Assembly: GCA_035495855.1 (NCBI GenBank)
Contig: DATJFD010000076.1
Coordinates: 1 to 64,000, forward strand
Direction: 5' to 3'
Length of the DNA stretch: 64,000 nucleotides
From: JAHFIW01 sp035495855
Lineage (GTDB): Bacteria; Patescibacteriota; Patescibacteriia; SG8-24
Positions 27,767 through 35,586 of the stretch are shown here, one piece after another (positions within the stretch are counted from its first letter, which is position 1; each line of letters starts with the position of its first letter). Below the pieces are notes generated by a model, which saw nothing but the letters and a program-made list of their open reading frames with translations, was not told the DNA's origin and ran no database searches. Position numbers and translations under genes: made by a program.

Positions 27767-27883
27767 GATGCCTCCTTTGCGACCGGTCGAAGGGTAGCGC
27801 CTACGCAAAATGACGTCCATCGACGTCACGTCGGAAGCCTTGCGAAAATCACCGCGAGCGTATAGTTTATAAGCACTTTAAGG

Positions 27884-27972
27884 GGAGGGTTGCGCCGAAT
27901 GGTAAGGCAGCAGTTTGCTAAACTGCGACCTCGAAAGGGGTCTTGTGGGTTCGATCCCCACACCCTCCGCCA
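27884..27972 (+). tRNA. tRNA-Ser (anticodon GCT)
   Basis: This is a class II tRNA with acceptor GGAGGGT/ACCCTCC, anticodon stem-loop GCAGT-TTGCTAA-ACTGC, a long variable arm (GACCTCGAAAGGGGTC), a T arm with TTCGATC and an encoded CCA. It reads AGC and AGU. A -10-like TATAGT lies upstream. Its 3' end is duplicated downstream. Confidence 0.95.
27954..27972 (+). repeat. 19-bp tRNA-Ser 3' end, first direct repeat
   Basis: ATCCCCACACCCTCCGCCA, the T-arm to CCA end of tRNA-Ser(GCT), recurs exactly at 28161-28179. This is the arrangement left by integration at a tRNA 3' end. Confidence 0.8.
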
Positions 27973-27973
27973 T

Positions 27974-28012
27974 AGCAAATCGGACATGGCCCTGTGCCAT
28001 GTCCGATTTGCT
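27974..28012 (+). terminator. 17-bp perfect inverted repeat after tRNA-Ser(GCT)
   Basis: A perfect 17-bp stem (27974-27990 with 27996-28012) and a 5-base loop lie one base after the CCA end, followed only by TTG. It is probably a terminator or processing hairpin, though the T run is weak. Confidence 0.65.
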
Positions 28013-28022
28013 TTGATGCCGA

Positions 28023-28160
28023 GGAGGGTGTGGGGATCGAACGGGTCGGGGCTGACCCGGGGGTCGCGTCCACCTGACGCGACACAGCGAACGGGCGCAA
28101 GGAAACGGATATATCCGCCCGTTCCACGCAAACCCCGCCGCGTTCGGCGGCGGGTACGGA
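28023..28160. other. Structured insert between tRNA-Ser 3'-end copies
   Basis: No coding potential is apparent. It begins with a 20-bp inverted copy of the tRNA-Ser 3' region (28023-28042). Then come four consecutive hairpins: 28043-28058 (5 bp), 28063-28083 (7-8 bp), 28089-28124 (9 bp, with an inner palindrome GGATATATCC) and 28134-28154 (7 bp). The block ends at the second direct copy of the tRNA end. It may be a remnant of an integrated element, a chain of folding elements used for mobility, or a small RNA. Confidence 0.6.
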
Positions 28161-28179
28161 ATCCCCACACCCTCCGCCA
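28161..28179 (+). repeat. 19-bp tRNA-Ser 3' end, second direct repeat
   Basis: An exact copy of 27954-27972, offset by 207 bases, without the rest of a tRNA around it. It is a possible attR-like scar. Confidence 0.8.
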
Positions 28180-28213
28180 AGAAACCGAACAAATAGGCTA
28201 TGATACGAAGCAT

Positions 28214-28301
28214 GGAGAGGTGGCCGAGCGGTTTAAGGCAGCGGTCTTGAAAACCGCCGTGCTGAAAGGCACCGTGAGTTCGAATCTCACCCTCTCCGCC
28301 A
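28214..28301 (+). tRNA. tRNA-Ser (anticodon TGA)
   Basis: This is a class II tRNA with acceptor GGAGAGG/CCTCTCC, anticodon stem-loop GCGGT-CTTGAAA-ACCGC, a variable arm, a T loop TTCGAAT and an encoded CCA. It reads UCA and related UCN codons. A TATGAT hexamer 10 bases upstream may be its -10 element. Confidence 0.95.
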
Positions 28302-28310
28302 TCGACGTGA

Positions 28311-28332
28311 AGACCCCCGAAAGGGGGTCTTT
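28311..28332 (+). terminator. Terminator after tRNA-Ser(TGA)
   Basis: AGACCCCC/GGGGGTCT (8 bp) with a GAAA loop is followed by a short T run. Confidence 0.75.
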
Positions 28333-28347
28333 GCGTTCTTCCGCCCG

Positions 28348-29091
28348 TCATACGGGACGGTTCTTTTGACCGCTGAGCAGCGTCACCGCCCGGACGCTCA
28401 CCGCGCCGGCCGCCCTAAGGGCCGCGGCGCAGGCCGACAAGGTCGCTCCGGTCGTCACCACGTCGTCGATGAGCACGAAGGACCGGCCGGCCGCCTGCAC
28501 GGAAGCGCGCACGCTCCCCTGCGCGTTCTTTGCCCGGGCCGCGTCATCCGCGAGCGCGGCCTGCGCCGACCAGCGGAAGCGCCTCCGGAGGACGCCCGGG
28601 GCCGCCGGCGCGCCGGTCACGCCCCGGAACGCCTCGGCCAGGAGCGCCGCCTGGTCGAAGCCGCGATAGGCCTCCCGGAAAGGGTGCATCGGCACGGGCA
28701 TGACCGCGGCCGGGCCGGCGAACGCGTCGAACGCGTGCCTGTGCCGACGGACGAAGGCCTCGAAATGGCGGAGCAGCGCCTCCCCGGCCTCGTCGACCCG
28801 TTCGTACTTCCAAAGACGCACCAGCTCTCGCAAAGCGGGGCGGGCGTACGGCGCCGCCGAGGCGATGCCGTCGAGCGGCGAAGCCGCGCGGCATTTCGGG
28901 CGGCCGCACTGCGAACCCAGCGGCGAGCGGGTCCCGCAGCCCGGACAAACAAAGATCCCCTCCAGGGGGACCAGTTCGGCCGCGGCGCAGCCTTCGCAGA
29001 GCACTTTTCCTTCGGCGCCGCAGGAGCGGCAGGAGTGCGGGAACGCGGCCCGGGCGAGAAGGCTCGCGGCCTCCCGTCCGGTCCGGATCAT
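28348..29091 (-). CDS. comF: ComF family phosphoribosyltransferase-like protein
   Basis: In this 247-residue protein the N-terminal zinc-ribbon region has several Cys pairs (CRSCG, CEGC, CPGCG, CGRPKC). The C-terminal type I phosphoribosyltransferase domain has the PRPP loop VLIDDVVTTGATL (about residues 214-226). ComF proteins take part in DNA uptake for natural transformation, which is common in CPR. ATG 29091 overlaps the stop of the upstream gene (ATGA), so comF is translationally coupled to the T4SS-like operon, an unusual partner. Confidence 0.92.
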   Translation of the reverse strand: MIRTGREAASLLARAAFPHSCRSCGAEGKVLCEGCAAAELVPLEGIFVCPGCGTRSPLGSQCGRPKCRAASPLDGIASAAPYARPALRELVRLWKYERVDEAGEALLRHFEAFVRRHRHAFDAFAGPAAVMPVPMHPFREAYRGFDQAALLAEAFRGVTGAPAAPGVLRRRFRWSAQAALADDAARAKNAQGSVRASVQAAGRSFVLIDDVVTTGATLSACAAALRAAGAVSVRAVTLLSGQKNRPV

Positions 29092-29705
29092 CGCGGTTGC
29101 CAGGTCGCGGTGTTCACCTTCCATGCATCGCCGGCCTTCACGAATTCGAGCTTCAGGTCCTGGTAATACACCACCGCGGCGCCTCCTGTCGAGCCCGTCT
29201 CGCGGCGCTGGGTCTTCACGGTCACGCTGGCCGTCCCCGCCGCCTGGTCATAGGCCGTGATGTCGACGCTGAGCGCCCTGGTGGTCGTGCCGAAGAAGTT
29301 CGCGGCCGGAGGCTTGGCGCGCTGCTCGGCGACGTAGGAATCGGCCCAGGCCTTGAGCGCCGGGGTCATGTAGAATTCCGCGTCGACGATGTTCTGGTAG
29401 TTTCCCTCGGTCGAGAAGCTGCCGAAAAGCTCCGCGAAGGACTTGGCCGTCGCGCGGAGATTGTTGCGCTCGTCCGCCTTCTTCGGCGGCGGCGCGGGGG
29501 CGGGCGCAGGCGCGGTCGTGTTGGTGTTGCCGGTGCCCACGGAGTAGTTGACCCCCAGGCCCGCACGGTTCACGATCACGCCGTTCTGATTGAGCTCGTC
29601 CGGCAGCAGCGGCGCGGACCGCGGCCGCAGCAAGAGCAGCCAGCCCAGGAGCAGGAGCAGCAGGATGACGACGACGGCGATGATGATCTTGGTGCGGCGG
29701 GACAT
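29088..29705 (-). CDS. Single-pass membrane protein of the T4SS operon, VirB8-like candidate
   Basis: This 205-residue protein has an N-terminal membrane helix (about 6-27), a Pro/Ala/Thr linker (about 55-75), then an extracellular alpha+beta domain (about 80-205) that ends in VVYYQDLKLEFVKAGDAWKVNTATW. That pattern resembles NTF2-like folds, the fold of VirB8 in T4SS inner-membrane complexes. The VirB8 assignment rests on topology, size and position directly after virB4, not on a family signature. It overlaps comF by four bases and follows virB4 by six. Confidence 0.65.
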   Translation of the reverse strand: MSRRTKIIIAVVVILLLLLLGWLLLLRPRSAPLLPDELNQNGVIVNRAGLGVNYSVGTGNTNTTAPAPAPAPPPKKADERNNLRATAKSFAELFGSFSTEGNYQNIVDAEFYMTPALKAWADSYVAEQRAKPPAANFFGTTTRALSVDITAYDQAAGTASVTVKTQRRETGSTGGAAVVYYQDLKLEFVKAGDAWKVNTATWQPR

Positions 29706-29711
29706 GGCGGT

Positions 29712-31610
29712 CTATTTCTTCTGGCCTTCCGCGAGCGACGCCTCGTACTCCTTCTTGGCCGCTTCGATCTCGAGCAGCTGCTGCGGGTTGGTGGTGACGA
29801 CCTGGTCCTCGGCGTACGACGCGACCACCTTCACCGCCGCGTGCTTGTTGCCCGCGAAGAAGATGCCCTCGCCGACGCCGCACTCGAGCAGCAGGTACTT
29901 CTCGCCCTCGGTCAGGAGGAAGGTCTTGGCGATGTTGTCGATGGCGGCCGGCGACTGCTTGAGCAGCATCTGCATGGCCGAGTTGGTGACGATGGCCTGC
30001 CCGTAGGTGTTGCGGAGGAAGTCGTTGACGTCCTGCGTGATGGTCGTGACGCCGAGATAGTATTTGCGGCAGCGTTTCACCAGCGCGAAGATGAACTTCG
30101 CCGAGTCCTCGTTCTGCATGAGCCACCAGGCTTCGTCGATGACGAGGATGCGCTTCTTGCGCTCGGAGCGGACCACGTTCCAGATGTAGTTGACGATGGC
30201 GTAGATGGCGAGCGGCCGGAGCTCGTCCTCGAGGTCGCGGACGGAGAAGGTCACGAGGATGTTCTTCATCGTCACGGTCGACGGCGAGTTGAACAGGCCG
30301 GCGAACGTGCCCTCGGTGAACTTCTTGAGGCGGATGACGAGGTCCTTCGTCCCCTCCATGCCCTCAAGCACCTCGACGAAGTCCTGCATGATCGGCGGCT
30401 CCGCCGTGGCGAGGTCGGCGTCCGGCGTGATGTCCTTCTTGGCGTAGGTCTCGAGCAGCGCGCGGTCGAGGATGGAGTCCTCCTGCGGGGTGACGCTCTG
30501 CAGCATGATGCGCAGCAGGCCCTTCACGGTGATGACGGCGCTGCGGATGATGTCCTCGGTGGTGATCTGCTCGCCGACGGCGCGCGGCAGGTCGAACGGG
30601 TTGATCTTCGCGTCCGACGCGAGGGAGATGTTGATGTACGTCCCGCCGACCGCGTCGGACAGGTGCTTGTACTCCATTTCAGGGTCGATGACGATGACCT
30701 CCACGCCCATCATGAGCGAGCGGAGGATCTCCAGCTTGACGGTGTAGGATTTGCCGGCGCCCGAGGTGGCGAACACGATATAGTTCGCGTTCTGCATCGA
30801 GAAGCGGTCGAACAGCACGAGGCTGTTGTTGTGGCGGTTGATGCCGAAAAGGATGCCGTTGTCGGAGGTGAGGTCGGCGGAGATGAACGGGAACGACGAC
30901 GCCACCGGGCTCGAGTTCATGTTGAACGTGATCATGAGCTCGTCGTTGCCCTGGGGGATCGTCGAATTGAAGCCCTGCTCGGCCTGGTAGAAGACGCGCT
31001 TGGTGTAGATGAGCTTGCCGCCGAAGAGCGCTTCGACGTCCTCCGTCTGCTTGTCGAGCTCCTTCTTGTCGGCGCCGTACACGGTGACGTAGAGCGCGAA
31101 CTGGAAGAAATGCTCGGTCCCCTGCGAGAGCGAGTCGCGCAGGTCTTCGATGTCGCGGAGCGCGGTCTCCCGGATCGGGTCGCGCGGCGCGCCCTTCTCG
31201 GCGTCGGAGAGGATCTGCGCCTCGAGCGTACCGACCTTCTTCTTGAGCTGCTTCAGGATGACGTCAGGCTTCACCGGATAGAAGAACATGGCCACGTCGA
31301 GCGGGTGGTTCATGTTCACGATCGGCGCGAACCAGCCGAGCGAGATGTAGCGCGGGTACGTGACGACGAAGACCGTCCTCACGAACGTCTCGTTGAGGAC
31401 GAGGTAGGTCGGCTCGACCTTCAGGCCGGCGGGCGCGATGATGTCCTTGATGGAGACGACGCCCTTGCGGTAGATGCGCTCCTCTTCGAGGAGCTCGCGC
31501 TCCTTGGCGATCTGCTCCTGCTCCTGGGCGCCCTTGCCCGGCGGCGCGGCCTTCTTGGGAGGCGCGCCCGCTGCCGGCGACGGCGTGAATTGTCCGGGCT
31601 GGAATGCCAT
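29712..31610 (-). CDS. virB4: VirB4/TraC-type T4SS ATPase
   Basis: This 632-residue cytoplasmic ATPase would power T4SS assembly or substrate passage. After a Pro/Ala-rich N-terminus (about 1-35) and an alpha/beta region, the ATPase core has Walker A SGAGKSYTVKLE (about 283-294), an EYKHLSD-type region and Walker B RILVIDEAWWLM (about 485-496). The classical N-terminal VirB4 domain appears to be partly encoded by the separate upstream gene (31617-32321), which ends six bases before this start. No VirD4 or VirB11 homologue is in the window. Confidence 0.92.
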   Translation of the reverse strand: MAFQPGQFTPSPAAGAPPKKAAPPGKGAQEQEQIAKERELLEEERIYRKGVVSIKDIIAPAGLKVEPTYLVLNETFVRTVFVVTYPRYISLGWFAPIVNMNHPLDVAMFFYPVKPDVILKQLKKKVGTLEAQILSDAEKGAPRDPIRETALRDIEDLRDSLSQGTEHFFQFALYVTVYGADKKELDKQTEDVEALFGGKLIYTKRVFYQAEQGFNSTIPQGNDELMITFNMNSSPVASSFPFISADLTSDNGILFGINRHNNSLVLFDRFSMQNANYIVFATSGAGKSYTVKLEILRSLMMGVEVIVIDPEMEYKHLSDAVGGTYINISLASDAKINPFDLPRAVGEQITTEDIIRSAVITVKGLLRIMLQSVTPQEDSILDRALLETYAKKDITPDADLATAEPPIMQDFVEVLEGMEGTKDLVIRLKKFTEGTFAGLFNSPSTVTMKNILVTFSVRDLEDELRPLAIYAIVNYIWNVVRSERKKRILVIDEAWWLMQNEDSAKFIFALVKRCRKYYLGVTTITQDVNDFLRNTYGQAIVTNSAMQMLLKQSPAAIDNIAKTFLLTEGEKYLLLECGVGEGIFFAGNKHAAVKVVASYAEDQVVTTNPQQLLEIEAAKKEYEASLAEGQKK

Positions 31611-31616
31611 AGGTCG

Positions 31617-32321
31617 TCAAACGGTGGTGATCTCTTCCTGCACGCGCAGCTTCGCCGAATCCTGCATCTTCTGGCTGTCGTACACCTCCGGGTTGTAGAC
31701 GCGGTAGAACAGCTCGATGAGGCTCTGGGTGTCGAGCTGCACCGCCTTGAGGCCCATGCTGTTGAGGTTGCCGATGATGTGCTCGACGCGCACCTGGAGG
31801 TCGTTCTTGCGCTGCCGGAACCGCTCCTCGGCGAGCTTGACGAACAGGGCCGGCGTGAAGGCCTCCGACATCCGGGCCACGAAGCCCTTCTGCTTGTCCG
31901 ACAGCGGGTTGTACGGGACGATCACGAAGAACGACTTCTGCATGATCTGCCCGAGGGTGACGAGCTCGGTCACGAAGTTCCTGTAGTCCGCGATCTGGAT
32001 GCGGAGCAGCTCGTTGGTCTGGTTCTTCTCCGATTCCTTCAGGCGCTCGATGTAGTTGTCGATGTTGAGCTTGCGCGACTGGATGACGACCTGCAGCGGG
32101 AACTCCAGCGCGTTGAGGAACTGCACGTACGCGGCGATGATGGCGTTCTGCTCGTCCTCCGACTTCAGCGCGAAGTTGATGCTCGCGACGATGAGCACGG
32201 CGCGCAGGGTGCCGTCCTTCATGATCACGACGTCCTCCTTGATCTCGTTGATGTCCAAATAGCGCTGGGTCGCGGGACCCGGCTTGCTGCCGGCGAGTTT
32301 CGGGGATTGCATTTCGGGCAT
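31617..32321 (-). CDS. TraC-like protein, separate N-terminal part of VirB4
   Basis: This 234-residue soluble protein resembles the TraC-like/VirB4 N-terminal module: YLDINEIKEDVVIMKDGTLRAVL, SINFALKSEDEQNAIIAAY, and helices with FPLQVVIQSRKLNIDNYIERL. In many CPR and Gram-positive systems this module precedes a VirB4 ATPase as its own gene. It lies between prgI and virB4. Its ATG is joined directly to a heptamer-repeat hairpin. The function is inferred from context: a docking or regulatory part of the ATPase. Confidence 0.82.
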   Translation of the reverse strand: MPEMQSPKLAGSKPGPATQRYLDINEIKEDVVIMKDGTLRAVLIVASINFALKSEDEQNAIIAAYVQFLNALEFPLQVVIQSRKLNIDNYIERLKESEKNQTNELLRIQIADYRNFVTELVTLGQIMQKSFFVIVPYNPLSDKQKGFVARMSEAFTPALFVKLAEERFRQRKNDLQVRVEHIIGNLNSMGLKAVQLDTQSLIELFYRVYNPEVYDSQKMQDSAKLRVQEEITTV

Positions 32322-32392
32322 AGCTGCGAGCTTCGAGCTGCGAGCTTCGAGCTTGTGTCGTCACAAGCTCCAGGCTCACGGCTCGAGGCTAA
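32322..32392. repeat. Heptamer-repeat hairpin between prgI and the TraC-like gene
   Basis: AGCTGCG/AGCTTCG heptamers (about 32325-32354) pair with GAGCCTG-type units (32361-32390) around a perfect core CACAAGCTC/GAGCTTGTG. On the minus transcript the array starts at the prgI stop and ends on the next ATG. It is the only such array inside the T4SS operon. Confidence 0.85.
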
Positions 32393-32814
32393 TCCTCGGG
32401 GTTGTAGACTCCGCCGGTGTTCACGACGAGCGAGAGCTCGGTGAGCTTGGTCGCGGCGAGCGGCTCCTTCCGGATGCGCGCGGGCGGCGGAGGCGGCGGC
32501 GGCTTCTTGATGATGTCCATGAGCTCGCCGTCGGTATACTCCTTGTTCCAGATGCGCAGGCCGGGCCGTCGGAACGTCTGGATCATGTTCAGCAGGAAGA
32601 AGTGGAACGGCTGGCCGTTGACCCGGAAGAAGGCGAAGATGCCGCCGATGACGAAGGTCGTGAGGCCGACGAGGAGGAAGAGGCCGAAATCCGCGAGCTT
32701 GTACTCGATGAACATGATCAGCGTCGTGACGAGCAGGATCAGGAACTGCCGCGTCGTGAGGGGGCCGATGATCTTGTCCTCTACGTCGATGAATTGGGGT
32801 ACGACGTACCGCAT
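32389..32814 (-). CDS. PrgI family (VirB3-like) T4SS membrane protein
   Basis: This 141-residue protein starts MRYVVPQFIDVEDKIIGPLT, the hallmark of PrgI proteins. Two membrane helices follow (about 24-40 and 45-64), then FFRVNGQPFHFFLLN and a Pro-rich tail. PrgI is the VirB3 counterpart and normally lies next to the VirB4 ATPase, as here. An upstream in-frame ATG exists but would add an atypical leader. No enzymatic function is expected. Confidence 0.92.
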   Translation of the reverse strand: MRYVVPQFIDVEDKIIGPLTTRQFLILLVTTLIMFIEYKLADFGLFLLVGLTTFVIGGIFAFFRVNGQPFHFFLLNMIQTFRRPGLRIWNKEYTDGELMDIIKKPPPPPPPARIRKEPLAATKLTELSLVVNTGGVYNPED

Positions 32815-32868
32815 GGGCGCATTATACCATAGAAGGAGCAGGATTGTCCCCAAGTGAGCCAAAAAACG

Positions 32869-34242
32869 TCAGCCGAACCGCAATTTCCGGTTAAGCTCCA
32901 TGACGGAGTCGAACTCGGCCTTGGAAAGGTAGGGGGCGGCCTTGCTCTCAAGCTCGGCAATGACCTCGGTGACCGGCTTCCCCTCGAGGCTTTTGCGGAG
33001 GATGTCGAGGTACAGCTTATTGACCTCGCTGTCCTGCCAGGCGCGGATGCCCTGCGTTTTGACGTCGAAGGACTGTTCCTCGAGCAGGTCGATCTTGTCC
33101 TTGAGCTTGAGCGTTGCCTCGCGGGGATCCTTGGAGAGCCTCCGGAAGTCCTTGATGGTCATGGAGCGCAGCTCTTCTACGGGGCCGGTGAGCTTGGGCG
33201 AGAATTTCACGTCGGACATGACGGGCTGGGCCTGGGGAGAGGCCTGCGCCGGCTGCTGGGCCGAGGGCTGCGGCGCAGGGCGGACGGCGGGCTGGGCTGG
33301 CTGCGCCGGCGCGGGGCCGGACGGAGACGCGGGCGGCGGTTCGACGACGACGGTCGTCGGCGTCGGCTTGCCTGAAGAATCGAGGCCCACCACGGGGACG
33401 ACCTTCGGTTCGCTGGGCGCCGCATGGACCGGTTCCCGCGGCGGGGCGGCGGCGACGCCGGAAGCGGCGACGCCGGAACGCTGCAGCAGGTCGCTGAACG
33501 TCTGCTCCCTGTTGGCCTGGTCCTTCTTGTCGGCGGTGTCCTGTCCGGTCAGCACCTTCTCGGTCTGCTCGGCGACGTACTTGGCCTTCTCGCCCGCCTT
33601 CTCGCCCGCGAGGCCCGAGTGGAAGTCGCGGTTCTTGCGCTGGAGCTCGTCCATCACGCGATCCGCGTCGGCGTCGCTCATGCCCATGCCGCCGCTCTGC
33701 ACCGGCATCGTGAACTTCGATTTGGTCTCCAGTCCGTCACGAAGGTCGCGGAAGAACAGGGAGACGAGCATCCTGAAACGGCGTTTGACGTCCTCGTCGG
33801 GCATGGGCACGCCGCTGGCAGCCACGGCCTCGTCGACGATGGCGTCAAGATGCGTGACCTCGGACTTCTTTTCCGGCTGGACGTCCTTCTTGGCGATGAT
33901 GGCTTCGATCTTCTTGAGATCGGCCGCGTCCTTGCCCGCGTCCTGGACGTAGTCGTCCTTGGTGACCTTCGCGAGGGAGACTTCCGGCTGGGAGGCCGCG
34001 ACAGGCTCCGCCTTCTCGACCAGGGTAAGGGCGGGCGGCCGCACCGAGGGCGCGGACCCTTCTACCGCGGCGGCGGGGCCGGTCGGCAGGTTCGGCGGCG
34101 GCGCCGCTTCTTTTTTGGCGCCGGAATCGACGAAATCAAGCCCCTTCACGAGGAGCTTCTTGCCGGACTTGTCGACGACGGGGATGTCCTCGTCGAGTAG
34201 GTCGAGCCAAGGCGTTGGAGGGGTTCCGGGAGCATCAGCCAT
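32869..34242 (-). CDS. T4SS-operon soluble protein A, unknown function
   Basis: This 457-residue protein has no signal peptide or membrane helix. Residues about 40-100 and 245-350 are Pro/Ala-rich and probably disordered. Two structured parts stand out: about 130-205 (RRFRMLVSLFFRDLRDG...GGMGMSDADADRVMDEL) and about 355-457 (helical). The first is clearly related to residues 180-230 of the neighbouring protein B, sharing R-x5-S-x3-RxxRD and GG(M/L)xMSDADAxRVM. The pair is thus probably a duplicated cytoplasmic component of this secretion system. I do not recognise a characterised family. Confidence 0.75.
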   Translation of the reverse strand: MADAPGTPPTPWLDLLDEDIPVVDKSGKKLLVKGLDFVDSGAKKEAAPPPNLPTGPAAAVEGSAPSVRPPALTLVEKAEPVAASQPEVSLAKVTKDDYVQDAGKDAADLKKIEAIIAKKDVQPEKKSEVTHLDAIVDEAVAASGVPMPDEDVKRRFRMLVSLFFRDLRDGLETKSKFTMPVQSGGMGMSDADADRVMDELQRKNRDFHSGLAGEKAGEKAKYVAEQTEKVLTGQDTADKKDQANREQTFSDLLQRSGVAASGVAAAPPREPVHAAPSEPKVVPVVGLDSSGKPTPTTVVVEPPPASPSGPAPAQPAQPAVRPAPQPSAQQPAQASPQAQPVMSDVKFSPKLTGPVEELRSMTIKDFRRLSKDPREATLKLKDKIDLLEEQSFDVKTQGIRAWQDSEVNKLYLDILRKSLEGKPVTEVIAELESKAAPYLSKAEFDSVMELNRKLRFG

Positions 34243-34257
34243 ACGCGGGAGGGACGT

Positions 34258-35574
34258 CTAGATCTCGATCTTGTCTTTCCAAGAGAACGATCCTTTTTCC
34301 ATGTCGAAAGCGACGAGGTCGGCGTAACGGTCGTAACCCTGCTTCTTGAGGACATTGATGACGCGCAGGCCGAACCGGGCCGACTCGCCATCGTCATAGC
34401 CCGCGATGCCGCGCAGGATCAGCTGGAAGAGCATGTTCATGAACCTGGGATCGGTGCGCTCGTTCGGATACCGCTCGAGGTCGGCCTGCATCCCCTTGTC
34501 GGCGAGGTACTGGCTCACGATGTTGGCGTAGCGCTCATCGTTGTCGACCGACTCGGAGACCTGGTCGCCGTCGGCCATGGCGATCAGCCCGGCCACGACG
34601 TACAGAGGGTCGGTGGGGCGGAGGTCCGGCGGGAACAGCACCTGGTAATACGCGTCGCGCATCTTCACCGGGTCCTTCTCCGTGACCTGCGTGAAACGCT
34701 GGACCCGTTTGGAGAGTCCTTCCTGTTCTTCCGCCGTGCCGCTGTAGAGCTTCTTGATCTCAATGGCGCTGAGCTCTCTTTTTGGCGCGGGACTTTCGGC
34801 GGACGGCGCGGCGCCTTCGGGGCTTTTTTTTTCCTCCTTGGGAGCGGCGTCCTCGCTGAACGCCACCATGCGCATCTTGCTCGAAAGGATCGACATCACG
34901 CGCTCGGCGTCCGCGTCCGACATCTCAAGGCCGCCCGTCTTCTTCGCTTTCATGAGCATCTCCTTCGTGTCGGCGTCGTCGCGCACGGCGCGAAGGCGCG
35001 ATTCGATGATGTGGGCGAGCCGTTTGCGGGCGTCCTCGTCGAGGCTTTCGATGCCCGTCGCCTCGGCGATCTCGCGGGCGCCTTCCCTGTACCCGACCCG
35101 CCGCATCTCGATCTGCTTCTCCGGATACTTCTTGATGTCGCCGCCGAGCTCGGACACGAGGCCCGCGACGTCTCCGAGATACGCCTGCGCGGGCAGGAAG
35201 ACGTAGCCGAGGACGTCGGTGATGACCGCCGCGGCCTTCTCTTCCTTGTCGTCCGGCCAATCCAGCCGGATCCACGCGCGGTCGGGAAAATCGGCGAGCG
35301 GAATGTCGGTGAAGAAGGTCTGCAGCTCGGTCCAGTAGATGAGGTCCCTATCGTCCTGCGACAACCCGTGCTCGTCGAAGATCTTCTTATGCAGGGCCGC
35401 GACCTCGTCGGAAAGCAGGTATTTCCGGATGGCGACCGGGACGTCCTGGAGCTTGGCCAGGATGACCTTGAGCGCGTTCGGCTGCGCGGGCGCCGCCGGG
35501 GCGTCCTCCGCGGGAGCGCCCGCGGCTTCGGCCGCGACCGCGCCCTCTTCGGTTGTCATCGTTTCATCGGCCAT
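34258..35574 (-). CDS. T4SS-operon soluble protein B, unknown function
   Basis: In this 438-residue cytoplasmic protein an acidic Ala-rich leader (1-32) precedes a helical N-terminal domain (about 33-230). That domain includes WTELQTFFTDIPLADFPDRA and the element shared with protein A (KRLAHIIESRLRAVRDD...GGLEMSDADAERVM). A Lys/Pro linker (about 235-260) leads to a C-terminal helical domain (about 260-438) beginning ELSAIEIKKLY, also faintly like protein A. It lies 15 bases upstream of protein A and 12 bases after the VirB6-like gene. Operon position suggests a cytoplasmic adaptor or regulator; the function is unknown. Confidence 0.75.
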   Translation of the reverse strand: MADETMTTEEGAVAAEAAGAPAEDAPAAPAQPNALKVILAKLQDVPVAIRKYLLSDEVAALHKKIFDEHGLSQDDRDLIYWTELQTFFTDIPLADFPDRAWIRLDWPDDKEEKAAAVITDVLGYVFLPAQAYLGDVAGLVSELGGDIKKYPEKQIEMRRVGYREGAREIAEATGIESLDEDARKRLAHIIESRLRAVRDDADTKEMLMKAKKTGGLEMSDADAERVMSILSSKMRMVAFSEDAAPKEEKKSPEGAAPSAESPAPKRELSAIEIKKLYSGTAEEQEGLSKRVQRFTQVTEKDPVKMRDAYYQVLFPPDLRPTDPLYVVAGLIAMADGDQVSESVDNDERYANIVSQYLADKGMQADLERYPNERTDPRFMNMLFQLILRGIAGYDDGESARFGLRVINVLKKQGYDRYADLVAFDMEKGSFSWKDKIEI

Positions 35575-35586
35575 AGTGCGTGTCGT

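Noticed and set aside
28023..28180. A third, degenerate tRNA-Ser gene between the two tRNA-Ser genes
   Set aside because: Only the 3' 19 bases match; no D arm, anticodon arm or 5' acceptor strand can be found.
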